Positions 44,147 through 52,421 of a DNA stretch of 64,000 bases are shown piece by piece (position 1 is the first letter of the stretch; every line of letters begins with the position of its first letter). The position numbers were made by a program, and so were the translations under genes. Origin of the DNA: Gp7-AA6 sp036001245 (GTDB lineage Bacteria; Acidobacteriota; Thermoanaerobaculia; UBA5066; Gp7-AA6); NCBI GenBank assembly GCA_036001245.1, contig DASYUL010000049.1:1-64000 (forward strand), given 5' to 3'. The notes under the pieces are model-generated. The model was not told the DNA's origin and did no database searches. It saw only the letters and a list, made by a program, of their open reading frames with translations.

Positions 44147-44248
44147 GTCCCAGGTCCCAAGTCTCATGGTCTCAAGTCCGTGCGAGCGACCTTTGACTGT
44201 TTTGAACTTTCGACGGACTTTGGACTCTGGACTTTGGACTTTGGACCC
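44147..44248. repeat. two heptamer arrays at the mazG / yibQ-like junction
   Basis: Units GTCCCAG, GTCCCAA, GTCTCAT and GTCTCAA lie at 44147-44175. CGGACTT, TGGACTC, TGGACTT, TGGACTT and TGGACCC lie at 44214-44248 in exact register. The second array is translated as the KSKVQSPKSVESSK end of the YibQ-like protein. Confidence 0.8.
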
Positions 44249-45123
44249 CGCGACGCCAGGTCGGAGACCCTAACGAGCTGCACGCCCTCTCCCCCCAGAA
44301 GCGGAAGTTCTCGCTCCAGCAAACCGAGCGTCGCGGGATGAGGGTGCCCGATCGCGAGCGCCGAGCCGTCCTGCTTCGCCTTCGCGAGAAGCTCGCGATA
44401 CGCGCGCCCGATCGCTCGATCGGTCGTCACCGCGTCGAGGAAAATGCGGCGCGAGACCGCCGGAAGAGAGGCTTCTTCCGCGACCCGCCGCGCGACCGTC
44501 GCTTCGGTTGTTCGGCTGTCGAGCAGGAAGAGCCCGCGCCGCGCGAGGACGCGGACGACGGCGCGCATCACCCGGGCGTCCGCGGTCGCGGCCGAGCCCA
44601 TGTGGTTGTTGACGCCGACCGCTCCCGGAACCGACGCGAGGTCGTCGGTCACGATCTGCGTGATTCTCTCGTCCGTGTCGGAGCGCAGGACGACACCGGG
44701 TCCGGGGCGGACCTCCGGATACCCGTCGGGCTCCATAGGAAGGTGGAGCAGAACCTCCTTGCCGGAGCCGGCGAGCCGGCGCGCCGCATCCGCGCTGCCG
44801 GGAAGACCGGGGAGCACGGCGCCGGCGACTGCGTACGGCCATCGGGCAATCCGCTCCAGCGCCTCGCGATCGTTGCCGAGGTCGTCGATCACGATTGCGA
44901 TCCGGGCTTCCCCGGGACGAGCGGTCGGTTCCGGCGCGGCCGTCGGCCCGGGGGGCGCAACCGGTGGCTTCTTCGCCGCGTGTCGCGGCGGTGGACGGCG
45001 CTCGGGCGGCTTCGCCTGTTCGGCGGGACGGGACTTGACGTACAGCGCGATCGCGAGGGCGAGCGCGAGAAGCGCGAAGAACGCGGTCGCGGGAGAGATC
45101 CGGCGGGGAGGATCTTCCGGCAA
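44164..45123 (-). CDS. divergent polysaccharide deacetylase (YibQ/DUF610 family)
   Basis: A 319-residue protein with an N-terminal signal anchor (ATAFFALLALALAIALYV) and a Pro-rich linker. The deacetylase-like TIM-barrel domain contains IAIVIDDLGNDREALERIARWP, LLHLPMEPDGYPEVRPGPG, GVNNHMGSAATADARVM, FLLDSRTTEATVA and ALAIGHPHPATLGLLERELP. These are hallmarks of the divergent polysaccharide deacetylase family found next to envC. The family keeps the Asp/His residues of carbohydrate esterase family 4 in altered form; activity is unproven. The last 25 residues come from a heptamer repeat array. It is encoded 18 bases after the S41 homologue gene. Confidence 0.87.
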   Translation of the reverse strand: MPEDPPRRISPATAFFALLALALAIALYVKSRPAEQAKPPERRPPPRHAAKKPPVAPPGPTAAPEPTARPGEARIAIVIDDLGNDREALERIARWPYAVAGAVLPGLPGSADAARRLAGSGKEVLLHLPMEPDGYPEVRPGPGVVLRSDTDERITQIVTDDLASVPGAVGVNNHMGSAATADARVMRAVVRVLARRGLFLLDSRTTEATVARRVAEEASLPAVSRRIFLDAVTTDRAIGRAYRELLAKAKQDGSALAIGHPHPATLGLLERELPLLGGEGVQLVRVSDLASRGPKSKVQSPKSVESSKQSKVARTDLRP

Positions 45124-45141
45124 CAGTCGGCTTAGGTCGGC

Positions 45142-46296
45142 CTATGCCGCCTGACGCGCCGCTGTGCGGCGCGCGACCTCGAGGCCGCGCTCCAAGATCG
45201 GGTCGCGTCCGTCGGTCTCGCCGGGGAAGGTGATCACCCTCTCGTCGGGAGAGAGGCCCTTTCCGCCGAGCAGCGTACCGGAAGGCGACTGGTAGCGCGC
45301 GACCGTCATGTAGAGGCTCCCGCCCGAACCGGTGGGAACGAGCCGCTGGACGATCGCGAGGCCCGCGGTCGTCTCGCCGACCGTCGTCGCGCCAGCGCGA
45401 TCCTTGAGCGCCGCGGCGAAAATCTCCGCGGGGCCTCCCGTGGCGTCGTCGATCAAGAGGATCGTCCGGCCTTTCCAGGCCCGCTCACCGGTTGCATCGA
45501 GCGGCTTCAACGCGACCTTGCGCGTGACGAGCCGCGCGACCGGACCGCGGCCGATGAAGAGCGAAGCTGCGGGCGCGGCGTCGGCGGTCTCTCCGCCGAT
45601 CGCGCCCCGCAGATCGAGAATCAGCTTGTCGATCGATCGTTTGTTCGCCTCTTCGATCACCCGCGCGAGGCCCTCGGACGTCGCCGGCGTGATCGCGGGG
45701 ATCTTCACGATTGCGAGATCCTTCTCCCACCTCGTTTCGATCGCCGGCGGAGAGAACCGCTCGCGGCGCAGCCGGAGCGTGACCTTTTTTTCCTCGACGA
45801 ACCGGAACAGTCCGACCTCGACGCTCGTGCCCTCCGGGCCGTCCAGCGCCGAACGGATCTTCCAGAGAGGCGCGGTGCGAAGGTTCTTGCCGTCTACGGC
45901 ATGAATCAGGTCGCCCGGCTGCACGCCGGCCTTCTGTGCGGGAGACCCGGGCAGCGACGCGACGACGTAGGGGAAACCCCCGCGCCTGGCGACGATGATC
46001 CCCGGCGAGAGCGCGCCGGAGGCCTGCTGGGCGCGGTAGGCCGGCATCGAAGCGGCCGGGACGTAATAGGAGTAGGGATCGAGAGCATCGGTCATCCCAT
46101 CGTAGGCGCCTTCGAGCAGCGCTTTCGAGTCGGTGGGATCGACGTAGTTGCCGCGAGTGAGCGAGAAGACCTCGGAGAAGACCGAGAGAGCCTTCGTCGC
46201 CGGATCCCTGCCCGCCCCCGAATCGACGGCGCGAAGCGACGCGAGGGCAGCCACGGAAACGAGCAGGAACACCAGTCGGGACCGGTTCGATTTCAT
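45142..46296 (-). CDS. S41/CtpA-family protease homologue lacking the catalytic Ser/Lys dyad
   Basis: A 384-residue exported protein. It has an N-terminal signal, a helical region (DPYSYYVPAASMPAYRAQ), a PDZ domain (residues 95-165, GSPAQKAGVQPGDLIHAVDGKNL) and an S41 domain. Where active CtpA enzymes have G-S/T-A-S-A-S-E with the nucleophile, this one has ATGGPAE. Where they have GEKTFGKGRIQ with the general-base Lys, it has GETTAGLAIVQ at the same length. Both dyad residues are thus replaced and the protein is probably a non-proteolytic PDZ scaffold. It lies between the envC and yibQ-like genes, the conserved order of this locus. A TACCAT lies seven bases before the ATG. Confidence 0.85.
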   Translation of the reverse strand: MKSNRSRLVFLLVSVAALASLRAVDSGAGRDPATKALSVFSEVFSLTRGNYVDPTDSKALLEGAYDGMTDALDPYSYYVPAASMPAYRAQQASGALSPGIIVARRGGFPYVVASLPGSPAQKAGVQPGDLIHAVDGKNLRTAPLWKIRSALDGPEGTSVEVGLFRFVEEKKVTLRLRRERFSPPAIETRWEKDLAIVKIPAITPATSEGLARVIEEANKRSIDKLILDLRGAIGGETADAAPAASLFIGRGPVARLVTRKVALKPLDATGERAWKGRTILLIDDATGGPAEIFAAALKDRAGATTVGETTAGLAIVQRLVPTGSGGSLYMTVARYQSPSGTLLGGKGLSPDERVITFPGETDGRDPILERGLEVARRTAARQAA

Positions 46297-46342
46297 CGTG
46301 GGGATGGTAACACCGGGAAAAACGCGGATGTTCCGCGAGACC

Positions 46343-47491
46343 TCACCTCAACCATGCGATCGGGTCCGATGCCTTCTGCCGGTCTCTCACCTCGAAATAC
46401 AGTCCCGGCTCGTCGCGCCCCGGCCCCGTCCCGGCGATCCCGATCGGCGTCCCGGCCGGGACGTACGTTCCCGGACGCACCGACACCGCCTGCAGCCAGG
46501 CGTAGAGGGTGAAGACGCCGTCGCCGTGGTCGAGGATGACCAGGTTGCCGTACTCAGCGAGCCACTGCGCGTAGACGGCCTTTCCGGCGAAGACGGCGCG
46601 CACCGGCGTTCCCGCGGTCACCGAGACGGAGATTCCGTTCGAGAGCGTCCACGCGTCGAACTTCGGATGGCGGTGGCGACCGAACGTCTCGACGATGGCT
46701 CCGCGCGCCGGCCAGTCGAGGACGCCCTTCCACGGGCGGATCCCTCCCCCCGGGCCGATGGGCGCCTCCGGCGCCCGCGAGAGGCGCTCGAGCAACCCCT
46801 CGAGGCGCGCCGCCTTGTCCGAGAGCGTGGCTACTTCGCGGCGCTGCGACGCGGAGACGGCGCGCTGGCGGTCGAGGAGGTTCTGGCGCTCCGCTTTCAG
46901 CGACGCGATCCGGCTCTCCTCCCGCCGCGTCTCTCCGTAGAGGCGGTCGGTTTCGGACTTGAGCGCCCGCTCTCTCGTCAGGCCCGCATCGAGAAGGCCC
47001 TCTGCCCGGCGGTGCTCGGTCAGAAGCCTCGCGTCGCGGCGCGCCAGCGTGTCGAGCCGCGCGACGCCCTGGAGGAAACCCGGAACGTCCCGCGCTTCGA
47101 GAAGAATCCGCACGTAGCCGAAACGACCGAACCGGTGGAGAAGCCGCGCCCTCGCGAGCAGCGCGCGGCGGCTCCGGGCCGCCGCCTGCTCCGCCGACTT
47201 CCTCTCGAGCGCGATCTCCTCGAGACGCGACCCGTAGTCCTCCCGCAGTCGCGCGAGCAACTCCTTTTCCTGCGCCGCGATCTCGAGCTGGAGCTCGAGC
47301 CGCGAGAGCTCTTCCGACAGCGTCGCCTGACGACGGCGGCTGTCTTCGACTTGCTTCTCGAGAGACCGGATGCGGGCGCGCAGGCGCGCGAGATCCGCCT
47401 GACGCTCCGCGTCGGCAGAGGGAAGACGGGAGACGGGAGACGGAGCGCCGAGGAGAAGGAACCCCGAGAAAAGGACGGGGAGTACGTTCAC
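46343..47491 (-). CDS. envC: murein hydrolase activator EnvC-like, coiled coil plus degenerate LytM domain
   Basis: A 382-residue exported protein. After the signal peptide there is a long coiled coil (residues 28-230, e.g. LRARIRSLEKQVEDSRRRQ), then a LytM/M23 domain from about residue 255 (GVLDWPARGAIVETFGRHRH). The metal-binding His residues of active M23 peptidases are not preserved: the usual Y-a-H motif reads LYAWLQ, as in E. coli EnvC (LYGYNQ). The closing GPGRDEPGLYFEVRDRQKASDP is also EnvC-like. Such proteins do not cut peptidoglycan but activate amidases at division. No amidase gene is in the window. It is the first of the envC-S41-yibQ group. Confidence 0.87.
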   Translation of the reverse strand: MNVLPVLFSGFLLLGAPSPVSRLPSADAERQADLARLRARIRSLEKQVEDSRRRQATLSEELSRLELQLEIAAQEKELLARLREDYGSRLEEIALERKSAEQAAARSRRALLARARLLHRFGRFGYVRILLEARDVPGFLQGVARLDTLARRDARLLTEHRRAEGLLDAGLTRERALKSETDRLYGETRREESRIASLKAERQNLLDRQRAVSASQRREVATLSDKAARLEGLLERLSRAPEAPIGPGGGIRPWKGVLDWPARGAIVETFGRHRHPKFDAWTLSNGISVSVTAGTPVRAVFAGKAVYAQWLAEYGNLVILDHGDGVFTLYAWLQAVSVRPGTYVPAGTPIGIAGTGPGRDEPGLYFEVRDRQKASDPIAWLR

Positions 47492-47501
47492 GTCCAGACG
47501 T

Positions 47502-49592
47502 TCACTTCCAGACGATGGCGCCTTCGCCGGCGGTTCCGGCGAGCAGCGCGCGCAGCGCGGCAGTGGCGTCCGTGATCACCGGGACCCGCGCGGTCGAGAA
47601 GGGACGCGACACGAAGAAAACTCCGCGGACGAGGTCGGGATCGAGAGAGCAGTGGTCGCCGCTCCAGACATCGCGGTTGTCCTCGAAGACGGAGCCGGTC
47701 GGAACACCGAGCGACGACTGCCACGACACCCGATAGCCGGGCCGGTTCGCGACGATCAAATCCGGAATCAGCCGCGGGTCGTAGCGGCGGTACACGTCTT
47801 CGCGCCGGAAGACGCGCGAGACGGCGCGCTCGCCGGTCGCGGGATCCGTGAGCTCCAGGAGTCCCTGCGTGAGCTCCTGCCGCAGCGCCTCGTACTCGGC
47901 CCCGGGCGAGACGATCCCTTCCTTCTCGCGCCCGCGCAGGTTGACGTACAGGTCGCCCAGGCCCATCGCGTATGCGCGCGAGCGCGACCAGTCGACGGCC
48001 TCCCAGAAGGCGCCGCGCGAGAAGAGCGATTCGAGGTTCTGTCGCCGGGCGTCGCCCTTCAAAACCAGATACCCTTTGTCGACCAGCCACGAGTCGTAGT
48101 TCACCGAGCGCCGCCACGTCGCGAAGCCGTGATCGGACAGCACCATCAGAGCCGCGTCCGCGGGAATCGCGCGCGCCGTCTCCCCGACGATCGCGTCCAT
48201 CGTCTCGTAAGACTTCTCGACTGCATCGGCGTATTTGACCGCGAGCGCCGCGTCGTACGCCGGATGCTTCGGATCGCGGAAACGCCAGAACACGTGGCCG
48301 ACGCGGTCCGGGAACTCGAAGTAGTGCACGGAGAGCCGCCGATTCTCCTTGAGAAGCGCCGCGAGCATCCTCCGCTCGTGCGCGACCGTCGCCGCGACAT
48401 CCTCGAGGAAGGCGGGCTCGGAGAGCGTGCCCGACTGGATCGACCACGTGTCGATCGCCCAGCCCATGGTCTTGAATCGGCCGAACCGCCGGACGAGCTC
48501 CCGGGCGTAGCCGGGGGGTGTCGAGATCTCGAACCCGGGTGGAAGCCGCTCCGGGTCGAACTGGATCGGAGAGAGATAGAGCGCAATCTCCGGCGAAACG
48601 CTCTCGAGCAGGAATCGCGCGTAGCCGTGCACCGTAATGAGCGGATTCACGCGGAAGTCGAGGCTCGTCCACTCGCTCCACTGCGCGGGAGCGAGCGTCA
48701 CCCTCGACTTCCCCGCCTCGATCGAGATTCGATCTCGCGAATCGGGGACGGAGAGGGTCATCGGGAGCTCGATCGCCCCCGGGCGACCGAACGCGCGGCC
48801 GGGCGGACCCACGATGCGCGTCGTCTGCCGCCCGACGTTCGACGGGAGCCGCACGAGCTCGATCGAGAAGTCATTGCCCTCGCGCGGCGCGAAGAAGGGG
48901 TCGGACGTGTAGTACGACGGCTTTCCGATGCGGCCGGAGAGATCGGGAACGCCTAACCCAGACAGGAGGCGGCCTTCGGCGAACGGCTCCGGAGGAAACG
49001 TGACCGGCATGCGGATGACCGTCGCCGGGCGCGCCGCTGCTTCGGACCAGAAGGTCGCGCCGCGCCGGTTGCTCGAGACCGACGGTCGCGTCGCGGGCAG
49101 CCAGGCGCGCGCCGCCGCGAAGATTCCCGCCGCGGTGCCGGCCCCGAGGACGACGAGAACCGCGGCGGCGGCGCGGCGCCGCCTCGAGGCGGCGAGGGCT
49201 GCCGGTACGAGGAACAGCGCGGCGGCCGCGGCGCCTGCGACCGCGGGGGTCTTGCGTCCGAGGAGGAACGGCACCTCTTTTTCCTCGGCCACCGCGAACG
49301 TGGGAACCATGTCCGAAGGGTCCCGCTTCAGGAAATCGAAGATCTGGTGTCCGCCCGGATCGAGACCCGTCGAGAACGACGTCCACGAGACGGGCGTCTG
49401 GGGCGGGACCGGCGGCGTGAGCGGAGAGAACCCGCCGCGCGAGCGGAGCGCGGCGAGATTCGGAAGCCTCCCCGCGCCGAGCATCGTCTCGACGATACCC
49501 GCGTCGACGCCGTCGAAAGCGAGAACCACGACGCGGGGCGGTGGCGAGGTGAGCACGGCCGCGGTCAACAACGCTGCCGGGAGGAGGTGCAC
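47502..49592 (-). CDS. membrane-associated alkaline-phosphatase-superfamily phosphodiesterase
   Basis: A 696-residue protein of the type I phosphodiesterase/nucleotide pyrophosphatase family. It shows VVVLAFDGVDAGIVETML, PVSWTSFSTGLDPGGHQIFDF (the Ser/Thr nucleophile region), HYFEFPDRVGHVFWRF, LMVLSDHGFATWRR and SGDHCSLDPDLVRGVFFVS, giving the metal-binding Asp and His residues of the superfamily. A transmembrane pair near residues 115-160 interrupts the domain. It probably acts on a phosphodiester or phosphate ester at the membrane surface; the substrate is unknown. The start is GTG 49592, six bases after TACACT with no Shine-Dalgarno. It runs into envC with a 10-base gap. Confidence 0.85.
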   Translation of the reverse strand: MHLLPAALLTAAVLTSPPPRVVVLAFDGVDAGIVETMLGAGRLPNLAALRSRGGFSPLTPPVPPQTPVSWTSFSTGLDPGGHQIFDFLKRDPSDMVPTFAVAEEKEVPFLLGRKTPAVAGAAAAALFLVPAALAASRRRRAAAAVLVVLGAGTAAGIFAAARAWLPATRPSVSSNRRGATFWSEAAARPATVIRMPVTFPPEPFAEGRLLSGLGVPDLSGRIGKPSYYTSDPFFAPREGNDFSIELVRLPSNVGRQTTRIVGPPGRAFGRPGAIELPMTLSVPDSRDRISIEAGKSRVTLAPAQWSEWTSLDFRVNPLITVHGYARFLLESVSPEIALYLSPIQFDPERLPPGFEISTPPGYARELVRRFGRFKTMGWAIDTWSIQSGTLSEPAFLEDVAATVAHERRMLAALLKENRRLSVHYFEFPDRVGHVFWRFRDPKHPAYDAALAVKYADAVEKSYETMDAIVGETARAIPADAALMVLSDHGFATWRRSVNYDSWLVDKGYLVLKGDARRQNLESLFSRGAFWEAVDWSRSRAYAMGLGDLYVNLRGREKEGIVSPGAEYEALRQELTQGLLELTDPATGERAVSRVFRREDVYRRYDPRLIPDLIVANRPGYRVSWQSSLGVPTGSVFEDNRDVWSGDHCSLDPDLVRGVFFVSRPFSTARVPVITDATAALRALLAGTAGEGAIVWK

Positions 49593-49598
49593 CGAATC

Positions 49599-49604
49599 AG
49601 TGTA
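49599..49604 (-). promoter_or_regulatory. TACACT -10-like box, six bases before a GTG start
   Basis: On the minus strand TACACT-n6-GTG precedes the phosphodiesterase. A heptamer repeat region occupies the place of a -35. It has the leaderless-type arrangement seen at four other genes. Confidence 0.35.
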
Positions 49605-49613
49605 AGCGGTGAG

Positions 49614-49648
49614 GTGTCGGGTTGGGAGGTGTCGGGTGCGGGTGTCGG
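49614..49648. repeat. GTGTCGG heptamer repeats, imperfect
   Basis: GTGTCGG units at 49614, 49629 and 49642, separated by variant units (GTTGGGA, GTGCGG). Complementary pieces (ACACCCG, GGCACC) follow up to about 49712. They fill the divergent gap between the phosphodiesterase and methyltransferase genes. Confidence 0.6.
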
Positions 49649-49734
49649 GGACCTGAGCCCCAACTGAAACCTGGCACCCCGACACCCGAAACCTGCATTT
49701 CACCCGGCACCTTTGCTGCTGATACGTTTCCGCC

Positions 49735-50940
49735 ATGACGGCGCGCACGGAAGATCTCTCGACGCTTCTGGCGCGGATCCCCGATCCCGAGATCCGATCC
49801 CTGTTTACCCCGGAGTTCATCCTCTGCTCCGAAGAGTTCGACCGGTTCACCGTCGACACGCTCCTGAACCTGGTCGGCGAGCTCGGTCTGACCGGGCTGC
49901 TCGACTCGGGCACGACGGTCCGCGAGGTCGTGGCGGCGAAAGGATGGGCGCCGCGCGCGGAAGTTCCGGTGACGTGGTTCTTCCGCAAGCTCGCCGCGGA
50001 GGAGCACCTTCAGGTCGAAGGGTCGGGCGCGGACGCGGTCTTCCGCGCTCGAGGTCCCCTTCCCGTCGGAGACCCGGACCGCGCCGAGGCGCGCGCCCGG
50101 GCGCTCGATCCCCGCTCGGCTCCTCCGTTTTCGGTGGTCCGCGCGATGCTCGAGCACGTTCCCGAGTTCCTCCGCGGCGAGTTGAGCGGCGAAGACGTGC
50201 TCTTTTCGCCGGCGAAGCTGCCGCTCTGGTTCGAGTACTTCTCCAATGACAATCTGCTCTACCAGATCAACAACCGCCTGGGCGCCGAGGCCGTCGCTCG
50301 GGCGCTGCCGGTCGGCCGTCCGGCAACCATCCTCGAGATCGGAGGCGGCTCGGGATCGGCGGCGATCGCGGTCGCGGAGAGGCTTTCCGGCGACGCCGCG
50401 CTCGCGCGGATCGGGCGATACGTGTTCACCGAGATCGTTCCGACCTTTCTGCGGCGAGCCGAGCGCAACATCCGCAGCCGCTTTCGAACGCTTCCGATCG
50501 AGTTCAGGCGGCTCGACATGGATCGTAATTTTCGGGAGCAGGGGATCGAGCCGGGATCGGCCGACGTCGTCTACGCGGTGAACACGATCCACATCGCGAA
50601 GGATCTCGCCTCGACTCTCGCCCGCGTCCGCGAGACCCTCTCACCCGGGGGCGTTGCGGTCTTCTCCGAGTGCGTCCGCCCGTTCGAAGAGCAGCCGATC
50701 TACGTCGAGTTCGTCTTCAACTTTCTCCAGAACTTCACCGGCGTCGCGACCGACCCGATGACGCGGCCCAACCACGGATTCCTGACGCCGGAGAGCTGGA
50801 GGCGCTCGCTCGCGGCCGCGGGTTTCGAGAAGCCGGAGATCCTTCCGGACGTCGAGAGCCTCGCGCGGCACTACGAGGCGTTCTTCGTTGCGGCGGTGTC
50901 GGCCCGGCGCCCGCGGCTCGGGTCGTCCCAGAACGGATAG
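49735..50940 (+). CDS. SAM-dependent methyltransferase (class I)
   Basis: A 401-residue protein. Residues 1-190 are helical, with a winged-helix-like part (VDTLLNLVGELGLTGLLDSG). The Rossmann methyltransferase domain begins ILEIGGGSGSAAIAVAERL near residue 200, continues with FTEIVPTFLRRAERNI and ADVVYAVNTIHIAKDLASTLARVRETLSPGGVAVFSEC, and ends with GFLTPESWRRSLAAAGF. The layout resembles methyltransferases attached to polyketide or natural-product pathways, but no such genes are nearby and the substrate is unknown. Its last 70 bases overlap the 3' end of the acyltransferase gene on the opposite strand. Confidence 0.82.
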   Translation: MTARTEDLSTLLARIPDPEIRSLFTPEFILCSEEFDRFTVDTLLNLVGELGLTGLLDSGTTVREVVAAKGWAPRAEVPVTWFFRKLAAEEHLQVEGSGADAVFRARGPLPVGDPDRAEARARALDPRSAPPFSVVRAMLEHVPEFLRGELSGEDVLFSPAKLPLWFEYFSNDNLLYQINNRLGAEAVARALPVGRPATILEIGGGSGSAAIAVAERLSGDAALARIGRYVFTEIVPTFLRRAERNIRSRFRTLPIEFRRLDMDRNFREQGIEPGSADVVYAVNTIHIAKDLASTLARVRETLSPGGVAVFSECVRPFEEQPIYVEFVFNFLQNFTGVATDPMTRPNHGFLTPESWRRSLAAAGFEKPEILPDVESLARHYEAFFVAAVSARRPRLGSSQNG

Positions 50941-51842
50941 AAGCAGTACCACTGCTCGGGGTACTCCGCGACGTACCTCTGGAGGATCCCGACGTAGCGC
51001 TCGACGTTTCTGCGGAGCGCCGTTTCCCGGTCGCCGTGCCGATCGATCTCGAGCGGCGCTTCCACGATCGCGCGGTAGCGGCCGTCGGGGGTGCGGACGA
51101 TGAACGCCGGAAGCACGGTCGCCGGCGTCGCCATCGCCACGAGGAGCGGCCCGCGCGGGAAGAACGCCTCGCGGCCGAAGAACGGGATCGCGATTCCCGT
51201 GTTGTTGAAGTCGCGGTCGCCCTGCATGGCGACGATCGCGTTCTCTTTCAAGGCCCGAAGCACGGCGAGCGTCGGAGCGAGGCTCCGATCGACCCGGATT
51301 TCGCTGATCCCCGCCCGCTCGTGGAGGGCCTGCCTCGCCCGCTCGACGGCGGGAAAGATGTCCGGTACGAGCACGACGTGCACGGGCTCGCGCATTTCCG
51401 CGAGCATCAGGCCGCCCACCTCCCAGTTGCCGAGGTGCGCCGTCAGGAGGAGAACTCCGCCGCCCTTCTCGCGGCCTTCGACGATGCGTGAGTACCCGAC
51501 GACGCTCTCGACCAGCCGGGCGGCCTCTTGCGGAGGGCGCGTGGCGAAGTGGAGGAAGTCGACCCAGGCCGTGAAGTGCGCGTCGAGGAGTTCCACGGCG
51601 GCGCGACGGACCTCCGGTGACGACGCCGGCCGGTCGAGGATCACCGAAAGATTCGAGCGCAGAGCGTTCTGATACTTCGGGCGAAGCTGCATGAAGCGCG
51701 TCATGGTCTGCTGCGCGATAGACCGGAGCAGCCGCCGGGGCAGGTGGCGGGCGAGAAAGAGCGACAGCGGGAACCAGACGTGCGAGGTCGCGGATGCGAC
51801 CGCCCGAACGAAACGATTGCGGCTCGCCATCTTCTCCTGCAT
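50871..51842 (-). CDS. LpxL/HtrB-type lipid A or phospholipid acyltransferase
   Basis: A 323-residue acyltransferase of the lysophospholipid/lipid A late-acyltransferase family. The catalytic HX4E is in LLLTAHLGNWEVGGLML. Further family motifs are VMQGDRDF-like (AIVAMQGDRDFNNTGIAIPFFG), FPRGPLLVAMATPATVLPAF and the final PEQWYCFYPFWDD. An N-terminal membrane-associating stretch (ATSHVWFPLSLFLARHL) is present. It would add a secondary acyl chain to lipid A or a related envelope lipid, consistent with a diderm cell. The start is ATG 51842 (MQEKM) or ATG 51830. Confidence 0.85.
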   Translation of the reverse strand: MQEKMASRNRFVRAVASATSHVWFPLSLFLARHLPRRLLRSIAQQTMTRFMQLRPKYQNALRSNLSVILDRPASSPEVRRAAVELLDAHFTAWVDFLHFATRPPQEAARLVESVVGYSRIVEGREKGGGVLLLTAHLGNWEVGGLMLAEMREPVHVVLVPDIFPAVERARQALHERAGISEIRVDRSLAPTLAVLRALKENAIVAMQGDRDFNNTGIAIPFFGREAFFPRGPLLVAMATPATVLPAFIVRTPDGRYRAIVEAPLEIDRHGDRETALRRNVERYVGILQRYVAEYPEQWYCFYPFWDDPSRGRRADTAATKNAS

Positions 51843-51872
51843 CGAATCGAATCGTAGCCCGGACCTTTCAGC

Positions 51873-51878
51873 TACGAT
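51873..51878 (+). promoter_or_regulatory. TACGAT -10 box, six bases before ATG 51885
   Basis: TACGAT-n6-ATG with no Shine-Dalgarno. It heads a three-gene unit whose members overlap by GTGA. A leaderless transcript is likely by analogy with 1835 and 43370. Confidence 0.4.
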
Positions 51879-51884
51879 CCCGAC

Positions 51885-52421
51885 ATGCGCTTGGCTGACG
51901 TGGCGAAGGTCCTCGCGATCGCCGCGGGCGTCGCGACGGCCGTGCTCGCACTCCTCGCCTTCCTTTCGTTTCGCGCGGCGCTCTCCGCGCGGATCGATCA
52001 CGCCGCGTCGCTCGAGGCGGCGGCAGTCCGGCCGGCCGCGGCGGCGAGGCTCGCCGCGGAACTTTCCGCCCATCGCCTCGCCCGGGTCACCGAGAGCGAG
52101 TCTCGAGCGGTATCCGGTGCTTTCCGCCGCGCGGAAGGTGATGACGCGCTCGAGGCGTATCGCAAGGCGGCCGGGAATCCGTCCCTCGTGGAGGAAGCGC
52201 GCAGGGCGCTCGCGGCGGAGCGGACCGATCCCGCCGGCGACGTCGCGTTCCTGCGCGCGATCCGGGGGCTGCGGGACGAAGCCGCCTCTCTGCCGGCGAT
52301 CGCGCGCCCGGAACCGCCCGCGTCGGCGCGCCGCGCGGGAGCGCTCCTCCTCGGAGCGGCCGCGTCCGCCGCCGCCGCGGCGTTGCTGGCGTACGCCGCC
52401 GGACGATCGCGCGCCCCGTGA
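51885..52421 (+). CDS. unknown Ala-rich bitopic membrane protein
   Basis: A 178-residue protein with one helix at each end (KVLAIAAGVATAVLALLAFLSF and AGALLLGAAASAAAAALLAYAA). A predicted helical, Ala/Arg/Glu-rich soluble part lies between them. No conserved motif is recognised. Its stop overlaps the GTG of the next gene (GTGA), so the two are translated together. It may be a partner of the polytopic protein that follows. Confidence 0.65.
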   Translation: MRLADVAKVLAIAAGVATAVLALLAFLSFRAALSARIDHAASLEAAAVRPAAAARLAAELSAHRLARVTESESRAVSGAFRRAEGDDALEAYRKAAGNPSLVEEARRALAAERTDPAGDVAFLRAIRGLRDEAASLPAIARPEPPASARRAGALLLGAAASAAAAALLAYAAGRSRAP

